Position numbers and translations under genes: made by a program. Shown here piece by piece: positions 9,201 through 12,458 of a stretch of DNA of 12,761 nt (its first letter is position 1; each line of letters starts with the position of its first letter). Source of the DNA: Baffinella frigidus (lineage: Eukaryota; Cryptophyceae; Cryptomonadales; Baffinellaceae); NCBI GenBank assembly GCA_026770585.1, contig MU647139.1, positions 1-12,761 of the forward strand, in the 5' to 3' direction. The notes beneath the pieces were generated by a model. It was given only the letters and a program-made list of their open reading frames with translations. It had not been told where the DNA came from and did no database searches.

Positions 9201-12200
9201 GCGCCGGGGTCGTCTGCACCCGCGGACTTGTCTCCGCCGAAAGACTGGATGGTCAGAGCCTCCAACACCACCTGCATGTAGGGGGGTGCCAGTGAGTTGA
9301 CATCAACCGATGGGAGTCCCGCGACGGGCAACCAGTGAAGCGTCTCACGACCGACATCAAACCGTTTGGGTCCCACGACTGTTGACTACAATCGGCAGGT
9401 TGTGTGCCCGGACGAGAAGTGATGCGGGCTGACTTTAGTCTTGGAAGACCTGTAAGCATTCACAACTGGGGATCTCCAACTTTTGGCCTGGCCAGTCTGG
9501 CGAGCCCGGGCCCTTTCTCACTCCAAAGTTGACGGATTTGTACCACGAACACATCATGCCGAGTTGAAAATAGGTCTCTTCAGTGCGCTGCAGCAAACAC
9601 GTCAGGCTGCTGCCGTCTGATCGGCAATGTTGAGAGGGTTCAGGTGTGGTCGTGCTGCTCACTCTGACAACTACATCCCCAGTAGCTCCACGCTCCAACA
9701 TCTCCAAAAGAACACGAGGATCGGTCACAGAGAACAGTGGCATCCTAGAGTTCTCAACGTGATAACCCTGAACCCTGAAACCTGAACCCTGAACCCTGAA
9801 CCCCAATCCCTGAACCCTGAACCCCAATCCCTGAACCCTGGACCCTAAAACGTAGCTGCGCGCGGTACCTTCTCAGCGGACGCCTCAAGGACAGACCCCC
9901 CGAGAGCGCGCAGCACCGCCCCGCCCACCATCGCCCCGCGGATGGTGATGCTCTGCCGCACCTTGAGCCCTTTGAACAAGGCATGCACCCCATCGCTCGC
10001 GATCACGGTCACGTGATCTCGAACTTGTCGCCGTCCGTGGCGGCCGCCACCGCCAGCGCCAAGTTCGAGAAGGCAGTCGCGTCCTCTGGGGAACCCCCCT
10101 GCGTCTGCAGCCAGGCGGCAGGGAGGAGCCGCGGGAGCGAGGCCTCGAAGTTGAGCGTGACGACGGCCGGGGCCGTGGCGGCCGCGACGACGTAGAGCAT
10201 GTCCGGCTCGGTGATTGGCGCCCAGCCCGCCAGCTCGCCGTTGCGCGTGAACACCACCGTCTCCGCGACGCCGCCCGCGGAGAAGAGCGCCCCGACTCCC
10301 ATGCGGTCTCCCGCGTGGCACGTCCCCCCAAAGTCGAGCCCCCGGCCGGCGTACTCCTGGTAGAAGAGGCCCCCGTCGTCGGAGTGGTATCCGATAGAGG
10401 GGTAGGACGGCCACCCGGGCATGGCCCCGGCGTACACGTCATCCCCGCACACCCCGAGGCCGATCCCGTCGGCGCGGTCAACCACGATGGTCATCTCGAC
10501 GTAGGGGCGCTCCTTGGAGAGCTTGGATTTCCCGCGGACGAAGCCGTACTCCCTGTGGTGCGTGGTCACGCTCTCCGCCGCCCCGGTGAACTCCACCTTC
10601 AAGCCGCTGAATTTGACGAACCCGAACTTGCCGATGGTGGGGTGGGGAGTGCCGGAGGAGGCAGTCGCGCGACCCCCCTCTTTCGCGAGGTCCAAGTCTT
10701 TCGTGTAGCCCTGCCATGCCGGGACACGGTTCAGGTGCTATGCGCTTCACTGCATGCGACTGCTCAGGATCCCCCGGCGAAACATTGTGTCGCGGGTGAA
10801 ACATTGTGTCACTTCTAGCTCCGCCCACTCGGAGCCCTGAACCCTAAAACCTGAACCCCAAACGTGCAGACCAGTTTCCTACGCTGCTGGTGCAGGATAG
10901 GAGTTGGTGCAGCTTAGAGAACTTCGGGTGCACTTGGAGAAAGAGCCACACTTGCCGCACCACTACGTGCAGTCACACAGCGGGCTACGAAGGGGCCACT
11001 ACGGGCTACGAAGGGGTTCTTTGTGGCTGAGCCACCAAGAATCGGTAGCTTGTCCGTGAAAACGACCCTATGTCCCTAAGGATGGCCTACCGCAGGGTCC
11101 TATGCATCATTTACTGCCGGTCCATTCACAAAATCCTTTCGCAGCCCGCTGTGAGGTGGAGAAGCTGAGATTACCTTCCAGCTGTTGTTCTCAGGAAAGT
11201 CCACGACGAAGACTTTGGCGACCGACACTTTGAGGATCGTTCCGACGGACCACCGGTGCACGCCTCCCCAGCCCGTAGACGGTTCGCCGCTGATGCAGAC
11301 TTGGTCGCCAACCTGCACATGAGAGCTTCATTACACACCTGCTACATTCACTGCACCCTACCGCTGAAAACCTCCACCTCGCCGGTTGTCTCCTTCCTGT
11401 ATGCGGATCAACCCGAACGAGACAGCAAGCGCCTTCGCAGTATGTTGGTATCGACGAACATCTCTCCCGTCTGAAAAAAATGGTGGTCGTCAGAAAGGTC
11501 TCTCTCACTCGACAGGTTGGGCTCCCCACGGGCACCTTAATCCGGGGACAAGTTTAAGTTAAAAGAACATGGACCCCTATTTTTTGCATGGGAGTTGGAC
11601 GGACATTAAATAGGGCCCGAACTGAATTCAATTAGGGCCATAATCCGGTTTGATAGTCAATTTTCTTTCAAAGTAAACATGTCTCTGGACGAACCTTGAG
11701 TTTGGAGGATGCTGCGAGACGAATGAAGTTGCTGCCCTCGGCTTGGTACCATTCGAGCTTCCCAGCGTGATCCTGAAAGGGTCAGTGCCAACATTAGAAC
11801 CCGCAACCCAAACCCCCAGAATAGATTTGAAACTGCTTCAGTTTTCCTCCAAGGCTCCCTTCCGCTGCACGAAGCGTGAGCGAGTGAGATTTCCTCCACG
11901 CAGGCAGGGTGCGAGCGAGTGCAAACGCTCTAGTGTCGGGGTCGTGATTCTGTCCTAACGACCCCAGCAAAATGCAGAGCGGTGTTCGCATTTTTCAGGC
12001 ATGCAAAATTCATGAAATGTTGCCAACAGCTGATAGTGGTGGTCTAAACTGCCCACTTTTTGCGTCGCAAACAATTGTGTTTGATTAGTTTTGTGTGGGC
12101 AGGGCAACCGATGCGGAAACTTTGAGTGTTTGATTGTTTTCGTGTGGGCAGGGCCGTTCCGTGATTTCTTAGCTTGGATTCGTCGGCCGACCCGGGCCTT

Positions 12201-12327
12201 CTGTTAGTCTAAAGTACGGTCCTGCCTACGTTGAATGTCAACACCGCCTTGCCTAATTCTGCAGCAGATGCGGCAACGGCTCTACCTGCACGAAGCACTT
12301 GACGCCGCCGGCGTCGTCAACCTCGTC
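125..12327 (-). CDS. Large multi-domain kinase gene with MIB-like, SPRY, beta-helix and HEPN modules (partial, 15 core exons)
   Basis: Overall gene entry; the exons follow separately. Exon phases match throughout: 0-0, 0-0, 0-0, 0-0 (with one frameshift), 0-0, 0-1, 1-1, 1-0, 0-0, 0-1, 1-0, 0-0, 0-2, 2-0, 0-1. Every core donor is GT and every acceptor is AG. Joined exons give continuous family-like sequence across junctions: the kinase glycine loop into its VAFK strand, the HEPN motif into its last helix, and the beta-helix across 9869/9271. The protein order is unassigned N-terminus, MIB/HERC2-like barrel, SPRY, parallel beta-helix, unassigned segment, DZIP3-type HEPN, helical linker, kinase. 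Start, stop, DFG motif and kinase C-lobe are outside the window. I do not recognise a named gene. A sensor or scaffold kinase role is inferred from the domains. Two neighbouring genes are unlikely because phases and domain continuity hold throughout. Confidence 0.82.
228..705 (-). other. Intron between exons 14 and 15
   Basis: 478 bp without a supported exon. A minus-strand frame reads through part of it and contains a glycine-loop-like and AVKILK-like string near 400-480, but in the wrong order for the kinase. A 16-bp hairpin-like element (CCGCTAAATCTAGCGG) is near 447-462. No named repeat recognised. Confidence 0.6.
706..784 (-). CDS. Exon 14: kinase beta-5, hinge and alpha-D
   Basis: Entry in phase 2 after CCCCAAGCAG, exit in phase 0 at GTATGG; 26 complete codons. 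The translation SKFQGKLIIVMELVKGDSL then DNILAKE is kinase subdomain V: a hydrophobic beta-5 strand, the hinge MELV, then the Gly-Asp/Ser-Leu start of the alpha-D helix. The acceptor immediately follows a telomere-like tract (CCCTAAACCCTCAACCCC in sense direction), so the repeat provides the intron's 3' end. This exon is too short to appear as an ATG-started open frame. Confidence 0.83.
789..905. repeat. Telomere-like tract and ATTGT-rich microsatellite
   Basis: Degenerate TTTAGGG units (789-830) start four bases from the exon 14 acceptor. They are followed by imperfect copies of a 10-bp unit (attgtgtatt / gtgcattgta) to about 877, then more GGGTTG/GGGTT units to about 905. Confidence 0.7.
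1093..1161 (+). repeat. 69-bp dispersed repeat, copy A (uninterrupted)
   Basis: Begins acatggcagagtatctgaga. It is the reverse complement of 3188-3256 with three mismatches in 69 bases. Copy A continues at its left into tagag (as 'ctcta' on this strand), whereas copy B is interrupted at that point by the 180-bp element 3256-3435. It therefore serves as the unoccupied site for that insertion. Confidence 0.85.
1250..1351 (+). repeat. ~100-bp dispersed repeat, copy 1
   Basis: Matches 11005-11105 in the same orientation along its length with small indels: gctacgaaggg, then tggctgagccacc, agaatcgg, accctatgtc and accgtaggg/accgcaggg blocks in the same order and spacing. Both copies are in introns. 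Family unknown. Confidence 0.7.
1424..1755. mobile_element. 332-bp terminal-inverted-repeat element (MITE-like)
   Basis: The left end begins ATTCGGGGCTAATTTACTAC and the right end is its reverse complement with one mismatch (ATTCGGGACTAATTTACTAC); the match runs on to ACACGA. Inside are nested inverted copies built from ATATCATGACAT, TGCCATGGTAGGTG and GGTGCATATCATGA. No coding capacity. A target-site duplication is not clear; a degenerate TTA flanks each side. It resembles a non-autonomous DNA transposon. Confidence 0.65.
2151..2239 (-). CDS. Exon 13: kinase alpha-C helix and beta-4
   Basis: The acceptor GTGTGGCAG opens in phase 0 and the donor GTGCGC closes in phase 2. The translation is GETDRGDREAQIMQKLIKLK followed by HPNIAAFLS. 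It shows the conserved alpha-C glutamate (R-E-A-Q-I-M) and the His-Pro-Asn-Ile of subdomain IV, at the usual spacing. The donor was chosen because its phase (2) fits the next exon and yields FLSNSKFQGKLIIV across the junction. The open frame continues past the donor but turns into sequence unlike a kinase. Confidence 0.82.
2393..2440 (-). CDS. Possible cassette exon: partial copy of the kinase alpha-C exon
   Basis: The acceptor GGCGTGGACAG is followed by 16 codons, GEMDRGEREVQSMQKR, and a GTACGT donor, phase 0-0. It closely resembles the first half of exon 13 (GETDRGDREAQIMQKL). Inclusion would keep frame and duplicate the start of the alpha-C region; use instead of exon 13 would remove the HPNI segment and shift phase. 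The 3' splice site belongs to the same repeat as the one before 4876. It may be an alternative exon or a decaying duplicate. Confidence 0.42.
2446..2470 (-). repeat. Intron-end repeat, copy A (supplies a 3' splice site)
   Basis: In gene sense it reads AAATTCCCACTTGTGACCTG then GCGTGGACAG, ending exactly at the acceptor of the possible exon 2393-2440. The same sequence, ending GCGTGGGCAG, is at 4882-4956 before the possible exon 4844-4876. A third copy (4741-4770) shows no exon. Confidence 0.65.
2520..2731. mobile_element. 212-bp foldback element with a perfect 40-bp central palindrome
   Basis: The centre 2621-2660 is a perfect palindrome without a loop: TGATCACGTAGCTAACATAA and its reverse complement. 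Pairing extends outward imperfectly to the ends, which are ccactcgaagct on the left and agcctcgagtgg on the right, with GAGCATTT/AAATGCTC matching inside. The outer sequence CCACTCGAGGC also begins the intron after exon 13 (about 2131-2142). No open frame; a non-autonomous foldback or MITE-like insertion is likely. Confidence 0.65.
2762..2828 (+). repeat. Intron-end repeat, inverted copy
   Basis: Reads tttgtaccacgaaaccactt, then aagcgaaacgatgcatcctg, ending ctggcgtg on the plus strand. The copy at 4882-4956 carries this sequence on the minus strand. Here it is in opposite orientation to the gene, so it cannot give the same splice site. Confidence 0.65.
3001..3100. repeat. GC-rich 20-bp minisatellite, five copies
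   Basis: Unit cggacgggcccgcctcggga, repeated at exactly 20-bp steps from 3001 with few substitutions. It starts in the intron 15 bases after the exon 12 donor. It creates long false open frames on both strands. Confidence 0.9.
3116..3175 (-). CDS. Exon 12: kinase beta-3 strand with ATP-binding lysine
   Basis: Exactly twenty codons, phase 0-0, acceptor CGCCACAG and donor GTACTG: VFVAQDTEMDLVAFKVCEDQ. The VAFK is the subdomain II Ala-x-Lys motif; its lysine anchors the ATP phosphates and pairs with the alpha-C glutamate in exon 13. A GC-rich 20-bp minisatellite starts 15 bases into the following intron, and a 69-bp dispersed repeat ends 12 bases before the exon. Confidence 0.85.
3188..3256 (-). 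repeat. 69-bp dispersed repeat, copy B (interrupted at one end by a MITE)
   Basis: Inverted copy of 1093-1161, three mismatches. Its left end lies 12 bases from the exon 12 acceptor, so it forms the 3' part of that intron. Its right end stops at ...CCATG where the 180-bp element begins, and flanking sequence resumes after it at ATGTAGAG. Confidence 0.85.
3256..3435. mobile_element. 180-bp MITE with ~65-bp terminal inverted repeats
   Basis: The left arm runs TTAATAGTGACGCAACCTAT ... CAACTCGTTCTGGTACAAAC ... AAACAAGG. The right arm is its reverse complement with few changes (TCATAGTGACGCAACCTATA ... GTAACTCGTTCCTGGTACAA ... AAACAAGACC). Comparison with the uninterrupted repeat at 1093 shows that only one ATG stands where here ATG occurs on both sides (3253-3255 and 3436-3438), giving a likely 3-bp target duplication. 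If the ends are read further in, a TA duplication (3260-3261, 3431-3432) is the alternative. No coding capacity; non-autonomous DNA transposon. Confidence 0.88.
3754..3824 (-). CDS. Exon 11: kinase glycine-rich loop
   Basis: Phase 1 entry after GGCTCCCAG and phase 0 exit at a strong donor, GTGAGT. The translation is V-TIQLENGTTYTLLRRAGVGG then FGT. GVGGFGTV fits the Gly-x-Gly-x-x-Gly ATP-binding loop of protein kinases, placed after a short beta-strand as usual. Joining to exon 10 restores a valine codon (G+TG). The next exon continues VFVAQ, the expected second beta-strand. This is the start of the kinase N-lobe. Confidence 0.82.
3825..4367 (-). other. Intron between exons 10 and 11
   Basis: 543 bp. 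It contains the longest telomere-like array (4121-4364), a short one at about 4008-4030, a G-run at 3842-3853 and otherwise unremarkable sequence. No exon seen. Confidence 0.65.
4121..4364. repeat. Telomere-like array (nine perfect TTTAGGG units, then degenerate)
   Basis: Nine uninterrupted TTTAGGG units from 4121 to 4183 are followed by variants TTTGGG, TTCAGGG, TGTAGGG and TTTCGGG to 4364. The array ends at the donor of exon 10, whose GTTACCC is the last repeat unit read in gene sense. This is an interstitial array, since unique coding sequence lies on both sides. Confidence 0.92.
4368..4497 (-). CDS. Exon 10: coiled-coil linker leading to the kinase
   Basis: The acceptor GCGGAAACAG opens in phase 0 and the donor GTTACC closes in phase 1. 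The translation begins GVESQMARLSDVAEEANTKA, then a Lys/Glu-rich helix with TEAGRMIKSALMDM, then a Gly3 turn. The pattern is a coiled coil followed by a flexible stop before the kinase N-lobe. The donor GT is itself the beginning of the telomere-like tract in the following intron (GTTACCCTAAACCC in sense direction). An upstream partial copy of this exon is at 4844-4876. Confidence 0.72.
4552..4732. mobile_element. 181-bp foldback with 30-bp inverted ends
   Basis: 4552-4581 (ccacacgaggctatccatgc...) is the reverse complement of 4703-4732 with a few mismatches. The interior has no coding capacity. It is likely another small non-autonomous element; no target duplication identified. Confidence 0.55.
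4844..4876 (-). CDS. Possible cassette exon: partial copy of the exon 10 start
   Basis: The acceptor GGCGTGGGCAG is followed by 11 codons, GVESEIQRLYE, then a GTGGAA donor. Both ends are phase 0, so inclusion would add 11 residues in frame before exon 10, which begins with the similar GVESQMARLSD. The copy keeps only the first third of that exon. Its 3' splice site lies at the end of a dispersed repeat (4882-4956) that also precedes the other partial exon at 2440. Whether it is spliced in, or is a decaying duplicate, cannot be told from sequence. Confidence 0.4.
4882..4956 (-). repeat. Intron-end repeat, copy C (supplies a 3' splice site)
   Basis: In gene sense: TTTGTACCACGAAACACTTT, then GAAAGCGAAACGTTGCAATC, ending CCTGGCGTGGGCAG at the acceptor of the possible exon 4844-4876. 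This is the longest copy; 2446-2470 and 4741-4770 share its end, and 2762-2828 is inverted. A fragment with TTTGTACCACGAA is also at 9537-9550. Confidence 0.7.
5525..5611 (-). CDS. Exon 9: helical linker
   Basis: Twenty-nine codons, phase 0-0, acceptor TTTGCACCGCAG and donor GTTGAC. The translation is MQHLRESMDKVLREKGLASH followed by VDRFMTVIQ. It has a helical, heptad-like spacing of hydrophobics and no glycine-rich turns apart from one KGLAS break. It probably forms the beginning of a helical or coiled-coil linker between HEPN and kinase. The larger open frame running past this exon on both sides loses helical character and enters repeat sequence, so I limit it to the splice-bounded part. 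Confidence 0.68.
5612..5988 (-). other. Intron between exons 8 and 9
   Basis: 377 bp. It contains a hairpin with a perfect 12-bp stem, attactacacaa / ttgtgtagtaat (about 5659-5703), and a telomere-like tract from about 5775 to 5955. No exon seen. Confidence 0.65.
5775..5957. repeat. Degenerate telomere-like tract
   Basis: Continuous variants of TTTAGGG (GGGTTTGGGG, GGGTTCAGGG, GTGTAGGG, GGTCCAGGG), all in plus orientation, ending about 30 bases from exon 8's donor. Confidence 0.85.
5989..6020 (-). CDS. Exon 8: 32-bp microexon completing the HEPN domain
   Basis: The acceptor AAATCCGACAG lies at the edge of a telomere-like tract and the donor is GTGGGAATTT. Entering in phase 1 the exon reads D-SVAALGTIMS and leaves in phase 0. 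Joined to the previous exon the result is FKAAWADSVAALGTIMS. DZIP3-type HEPN domains normally end this way: Trp, then a helix with Ala-Leu-x-x-Leu/Gly-x-Ile. That agreement, plus the phase change from 1 to 0 needed by the next exon, is the reason for accepting so short an exon. Confidence 0.7.
6027..6245. repeat. Degenerate telomere-like tract filling the intron between exons 7 and 8
   Basis: Almost the entire 230-bp intron (6021-6250) is TTTAGGG-type repeat. The exon 8 acceptor (ccgacag) and the exon 7 donor (gtccgtcctac) lie within 10 bases of its two ends, so the intron is essentially repeat plus splice sites. Confidence 0.88.
6251..6664 (-). CDS. Exon 7: HEPN domain (DZIP3-type)
   Basis: After the acceptor CGCCGCAG the reading frame (phase 1) gives GASQDWDVTILTTLLLFQ. 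This matches the first helix of DZIP3-type HEPN domains (Asp-x-Thr-x-Leu-x-x-Leu-Leu). Its second half gives KSTVVKAIEQIRTSRNALAH followed by STKKRVMSDSDFKAAW. This is the family's conserved Ile-Arg-x-x-Arg-Asn-x-x-x-His ... Asp-x-x-Phe-x-x-x-Trp block, with an R-x4-H motif (RNALAH). HEPN domains bind nucleotides or RNA, and many with this motif are RNases. Between the halves, about 6475-6600, the frame stays open through a GC-rich stretch with a 38-bp tandem duplication. That stretch may be an in-frame insertion or an unrecognised intron (acceptor candidate GGGGGCAG near 6477). The donor is GTCCGT at 6250, phase 1. Confidence 0.78.
6506..6578. repeat. 38-bp tandem duplication inside the HEPN exon
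   Basis: Two copies of tcccacacacatgaggcctg...ctgtacacatgaagacac, starting at 6506 and 6544. The period is not a multiple of three, which speaks for intronic rather than coding sequence, although the reading frame happens to stay open. Confidence 0.8.
6847..6887 (-). repeat. 41-bp inverted repeat, left arm
   Basis: Reverse complement of 7237-7277 with one mismatch (aagccaactgtccgaggtga against aagccaattgtccgaggtga, continuing identically). A hairpin TTTCGTTCTCC-tgc-GGAGAACGAAA overlaps its right end at 6886-6910. Confidence 0.9.
6964..7023. repeat. 30-bp tandem duplication
   Basis: Two adjacent 30-bp units starting aagtcgttgc: aagtcgttgcccgcaaggac ... and aagtcgttgctcacgaggac ..., both ending taacacatc. 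Confidence 0.88.
7137..7344. repeat. 40-bp direct repeat pair
   Basis: 7137-7176 and 7305-7344 share agggtctgtgtctgagcagg and the following actagcaagaggtcatgtg with one difference. The right arm of the 41-bp inverted repeat (7237-7277) lies between them, so the region has been rearranged more than once. Confidence 0.9.
7237..7277 (+). repeat. 41-bp inverted repeat, right arm
   Basis: Partner of 6847-6887, one mismatch. Immediately to its left is the palindrome at 7211-7230. Confidence 0.9.
7565..7727 (-). CDS. Exon 6: unassigned 54-residue segment between beta-helix and HEPN
   Basis: The acceptor TTTCGGCGCAG opens in phase 0 and the donor GTGGGT closes in phase 1. The translation starts VCPAVLVASFRFKWHEATGG, continues EWTDDATSGG, and ends with an amphipathic helix (ELLAKIDDVTKRKLGKEP, then VNKLRAG). 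Two other frames are also open here, but only this one joins both neighbours in phase: 0 from 8399 and 1 into 6664. I do not recognise the family. The VLVASFRF strand followed by an acidic loop and a helix suggests a small alpha/beta domain or an N-terminal extension of the HEPN fold. Confidence 0.62.
7728..8398 (-). other. Intron between exons 5 and 6
   Basis: 671 bp. It holds an imperfect inverted pair around 8101-8166 (cgccccgccctaggg / cctagggggtggcg), a strong hairpin gtgctcgctctc-ttgc-gagagcgag near 8175-8208, and a telomere-like tract (8283-8375). The part 7740-8095 shows no coding exon or repeat that I recognise. Confidence 0.6.
8283..8376. repeat. Degenerate telomere-like tract near the exon 5 donor
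   Basis: TTTAGGG/TTCAGGG/TTTCAGG variants in plus orientation, ending about 25 bases from the donor at 8398. Confidence 0.82.
8399..9271 (-). CDS. Exon 5: right-handed parallel beta-helix (pectin-lyase-like) domain
   Basis: A 291-codon open exon, phase 0-0, acceptor CTACATGCAG and donor GTCGAA. It starts VVLEALTIQSFGGDK, directly continuing the previous exon's LEASAEK. The first ~210 residues are successive helix coils with the typical pattern of short hydrophobic strands, Gly turns and Asn/Cys/Thr ladders: GTLTIKSCGISSQNGSGVL, CEQVGLAVNEKCTLTLTDC, CPTGLLCHPAKVQAT, GKAIAVYRM and CKIVDCKLGLSATGV. Beta-helix repeats occur in carbohydrate-active enzymes and in FBXO11-like substrate-binding proteins; I see no enzyme active site, so a binding role is more likely. 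The last ~80 residues are charged and Ala/Arg/Glu-rich, then helical (EIAEEENFAKYCRLLHE), forming a linker. The exon is GC-rich. Confidence 0.85.
9272..9868 (-). other. Intron between exons 4 and 5
   Basis: 597 bp. A telomere-like tract of opposite orientation lies at 9765-9847 and a fragment of the intron-end repeat (ttgtaccacgaacac) at 9539-9553. A minus-strand frame across 9435-9827 has no domain-like content and is not needed to join the flanking exons, which fit in phase 0. Confidence 0.62.
9765..9848. repeat. Telomere-like tract, opposite orientation
   Basis: Units CCCTGAA / CCCCAAT / CCTGAAA on the plus strand, the reverse of the orientation at 4121, 6027 and 8283. It includes two near-identical stretches of gaaccctgaaccccaatccc. 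It ends about 20 bases from the exon 4 donor. Confidence 0.85.
9869..10710 (-). CDS. Exon 4: SPRY domain and first beta-helix turns, with an apparent frameshift
   Basis: Starts in phase 0 after the acceptor CATGGCAG with GYTKDLDLAKEGG and ends at AEK before the donor GTACCG. The first ~235 codons are a SPRY (B30.2-like) domain: core strands DGIGLGVCGDDVYAG, then WPSYPSIGYHSDDGGL, then GGTCHAGDRMGVG and ETVVFTRNGELAGWAP. SPRY domains are protein-interaction modules. A segment LALAVAAATDGDKFEI follows, resembling the start of a parallel beta-helix. In that frame TGA comes at 10011-10009, yet the sequence resumes two bases over as SDGVHALFKGLKVRQSITIR, ending LGGSVLEASAEK. The exon is 842 bp and would need 843 to keep phase 0-0, so one base appears lost near 10010-10025. 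Sequencing error, allele defect or pseudogene are all possible. Confidence 0.8.
10711..11174 (-). other. Intron between exons 3 and 4
   Basis: 464 bp. It contains gaaacattgtgtc twice (from 10779 and 10798), a short reversed telomere-like stretch (10836-10862), gggctacgaaggggc twice near 10982-11017, and copy 2 of the ~100-bp dispersed repeat (11005-11105). No exon seen. Confidence 0.62.
11005..11105 (+). repeat. ~100-bp dispersed repeat, copy 2
   Basis: Same-orientation partner of 1250-1351 (gctacgaagggg, tggctgagccacc, agaatcggt, accctatgtc, accgcagggtcc). It lies in a different intron nearly 10 kb away. Confidence 0.7.
11175..11312 (-). CDS. Exon 3: MIB/HERC2-like domain
   Basis: Forty-six codons, phase 0-0, acceptor CATGTGCAG and donor GTAATC. 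The translation runs VGDQVCIS, then TGWGGVHRWSVGTIL, then KVFVVDFPENNSWK, and continues into GYTKDLDLA of the next exon. This follows the pattern of MIB/HERC2 domains (Gly-Trp-Gly, Ser-Val-Gly, a Val-x-Phe-Pro strand, Trp-Lys-Gly and an acidic/leucine end). In Mind bomb and HERC2 proteins this small barrel binds protein partners. Recognition is by pattern only. Here it sits directly before a SPRY domain, so the N-terminal half of the protein looks like a ligand-recognition region. Confidence 0.72.
11313..11694 (-). other. Intron between exons 2 and 3
   Basis: 382 bp. A strong-looking acceptor (TTTTTTTCAG) near 11475 precedes a short open stretch, but no donor of matching phase follows, and exons 2 and 3 join in phase 0 without it. 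AT-rich part at 11540-11670 without recognisable features. Confidence 0.55.
11695..11772 (-). CDS. Exon 2: N-terminal segment before the MIB-like domain
   Basis: Twenty-six codons, phase 0-0, after the acceptor CCCTTTCAG and before the donor GTTCGT. The translation begins DHAGKLEWYQAEGSNF and ends in ASSKLK. It is polar with aromatic and hydrophobic alternation (LEWYQ, NFIRLA), as in a small beta-rich domain. I cannot name the family. Spliced directly to the next exon it gives LKVGDQV, the usual type of entry into a MIB/HERC2 barrel, so no additional exon is needed in the 382-bp intron between them. Confidence 0.68.
11773..12285 (-). other. Intron between exons 1 and 2
   Basis: 513 bp. The only notable feature is a 29-bp direct repeat, gtgtttgattagttttgtgt / gtgtttgattgttttcgtgt followed by gggcagggc in both, at about 12077-12105 and 12127-12154. 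No exon or known element seen. Confidence 0.55.
12286..12327 (-). CDS. Exon 1 in window: DEVDDAGGVKCFVQ
   Basis: Fourteen codons, phase 0 at both ends, between the acceptor CTCCGCGCAG and the donor GTAGAG. Joined to the next exon it gives a smooth sequence (KCFVQ then DHAGKLEWYQ). I do not recognise the domain. It lies just before the MIB/HERC2-like segment, so it may belong to an N-terminal beta-rich region. The plus strand also shows a short open frame here (ending TGA at 12352-12354), but the minus-strand reading has better splice sites and links in phase to three further exons. Confidence 0.6.
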
Positions 12328-12430
12328 CTGCGCGGAGGGGCAGCGGTTGACTGAACCGGGCAGCTTTTTTTTGCTGGGGAGGACGAGATAGGGAAGGATT
12401 CGTAAAAGGAAAGATGTTTTGTTATAATAC

Positions 12431-12458
12431 TTTAGTCAACTGCAGCCATTCCGAGAAC
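12431..12458 (-). CDS. Possible upstream microexon (28 bp)
   Basis: On the minus strand an acceptor (TTCCGCAG) precedes 28 bases that read FSEWLQLTK after one carried-over base, then a GTATTA donor. The exit phase is 0, which fits the next exon starting at 12327 across a 103-bp intron that has a C/T-rich 3' part. The piece is too short to assign to a domain, and its splice motifs could occur by chance. It is included because phase and spacing both fit the gene. Confidence 0.3.

Noticed and set aside
8451-9295. Plus-strand frames of 81 to 224 codons opposite exon 5
   Set aside because: Antisense shadows of the GC-rich beta-helix exon, with Arg/Ala/Pro-rich translations and no domain pattern.
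9845-10481. Long minus-strand frames of 189 and 198 codons overlapping exon 4
   Set aside because: Upstream of about 10020 they are Arg/Pro/Ala-rich shadows of the SPRY frame in GC-rich sequence. Only the last ~45 codons of one of them are used, after the frameshift.
12265-12354. Plus-strand terminal exon (after ctgcag, ending TGA at 12352-12354)
   Set aside because: The opposite strand here has an exon with good splice sites, phase 0-0, joining smoothly to three more exons; no plus-strand partner exons were found.
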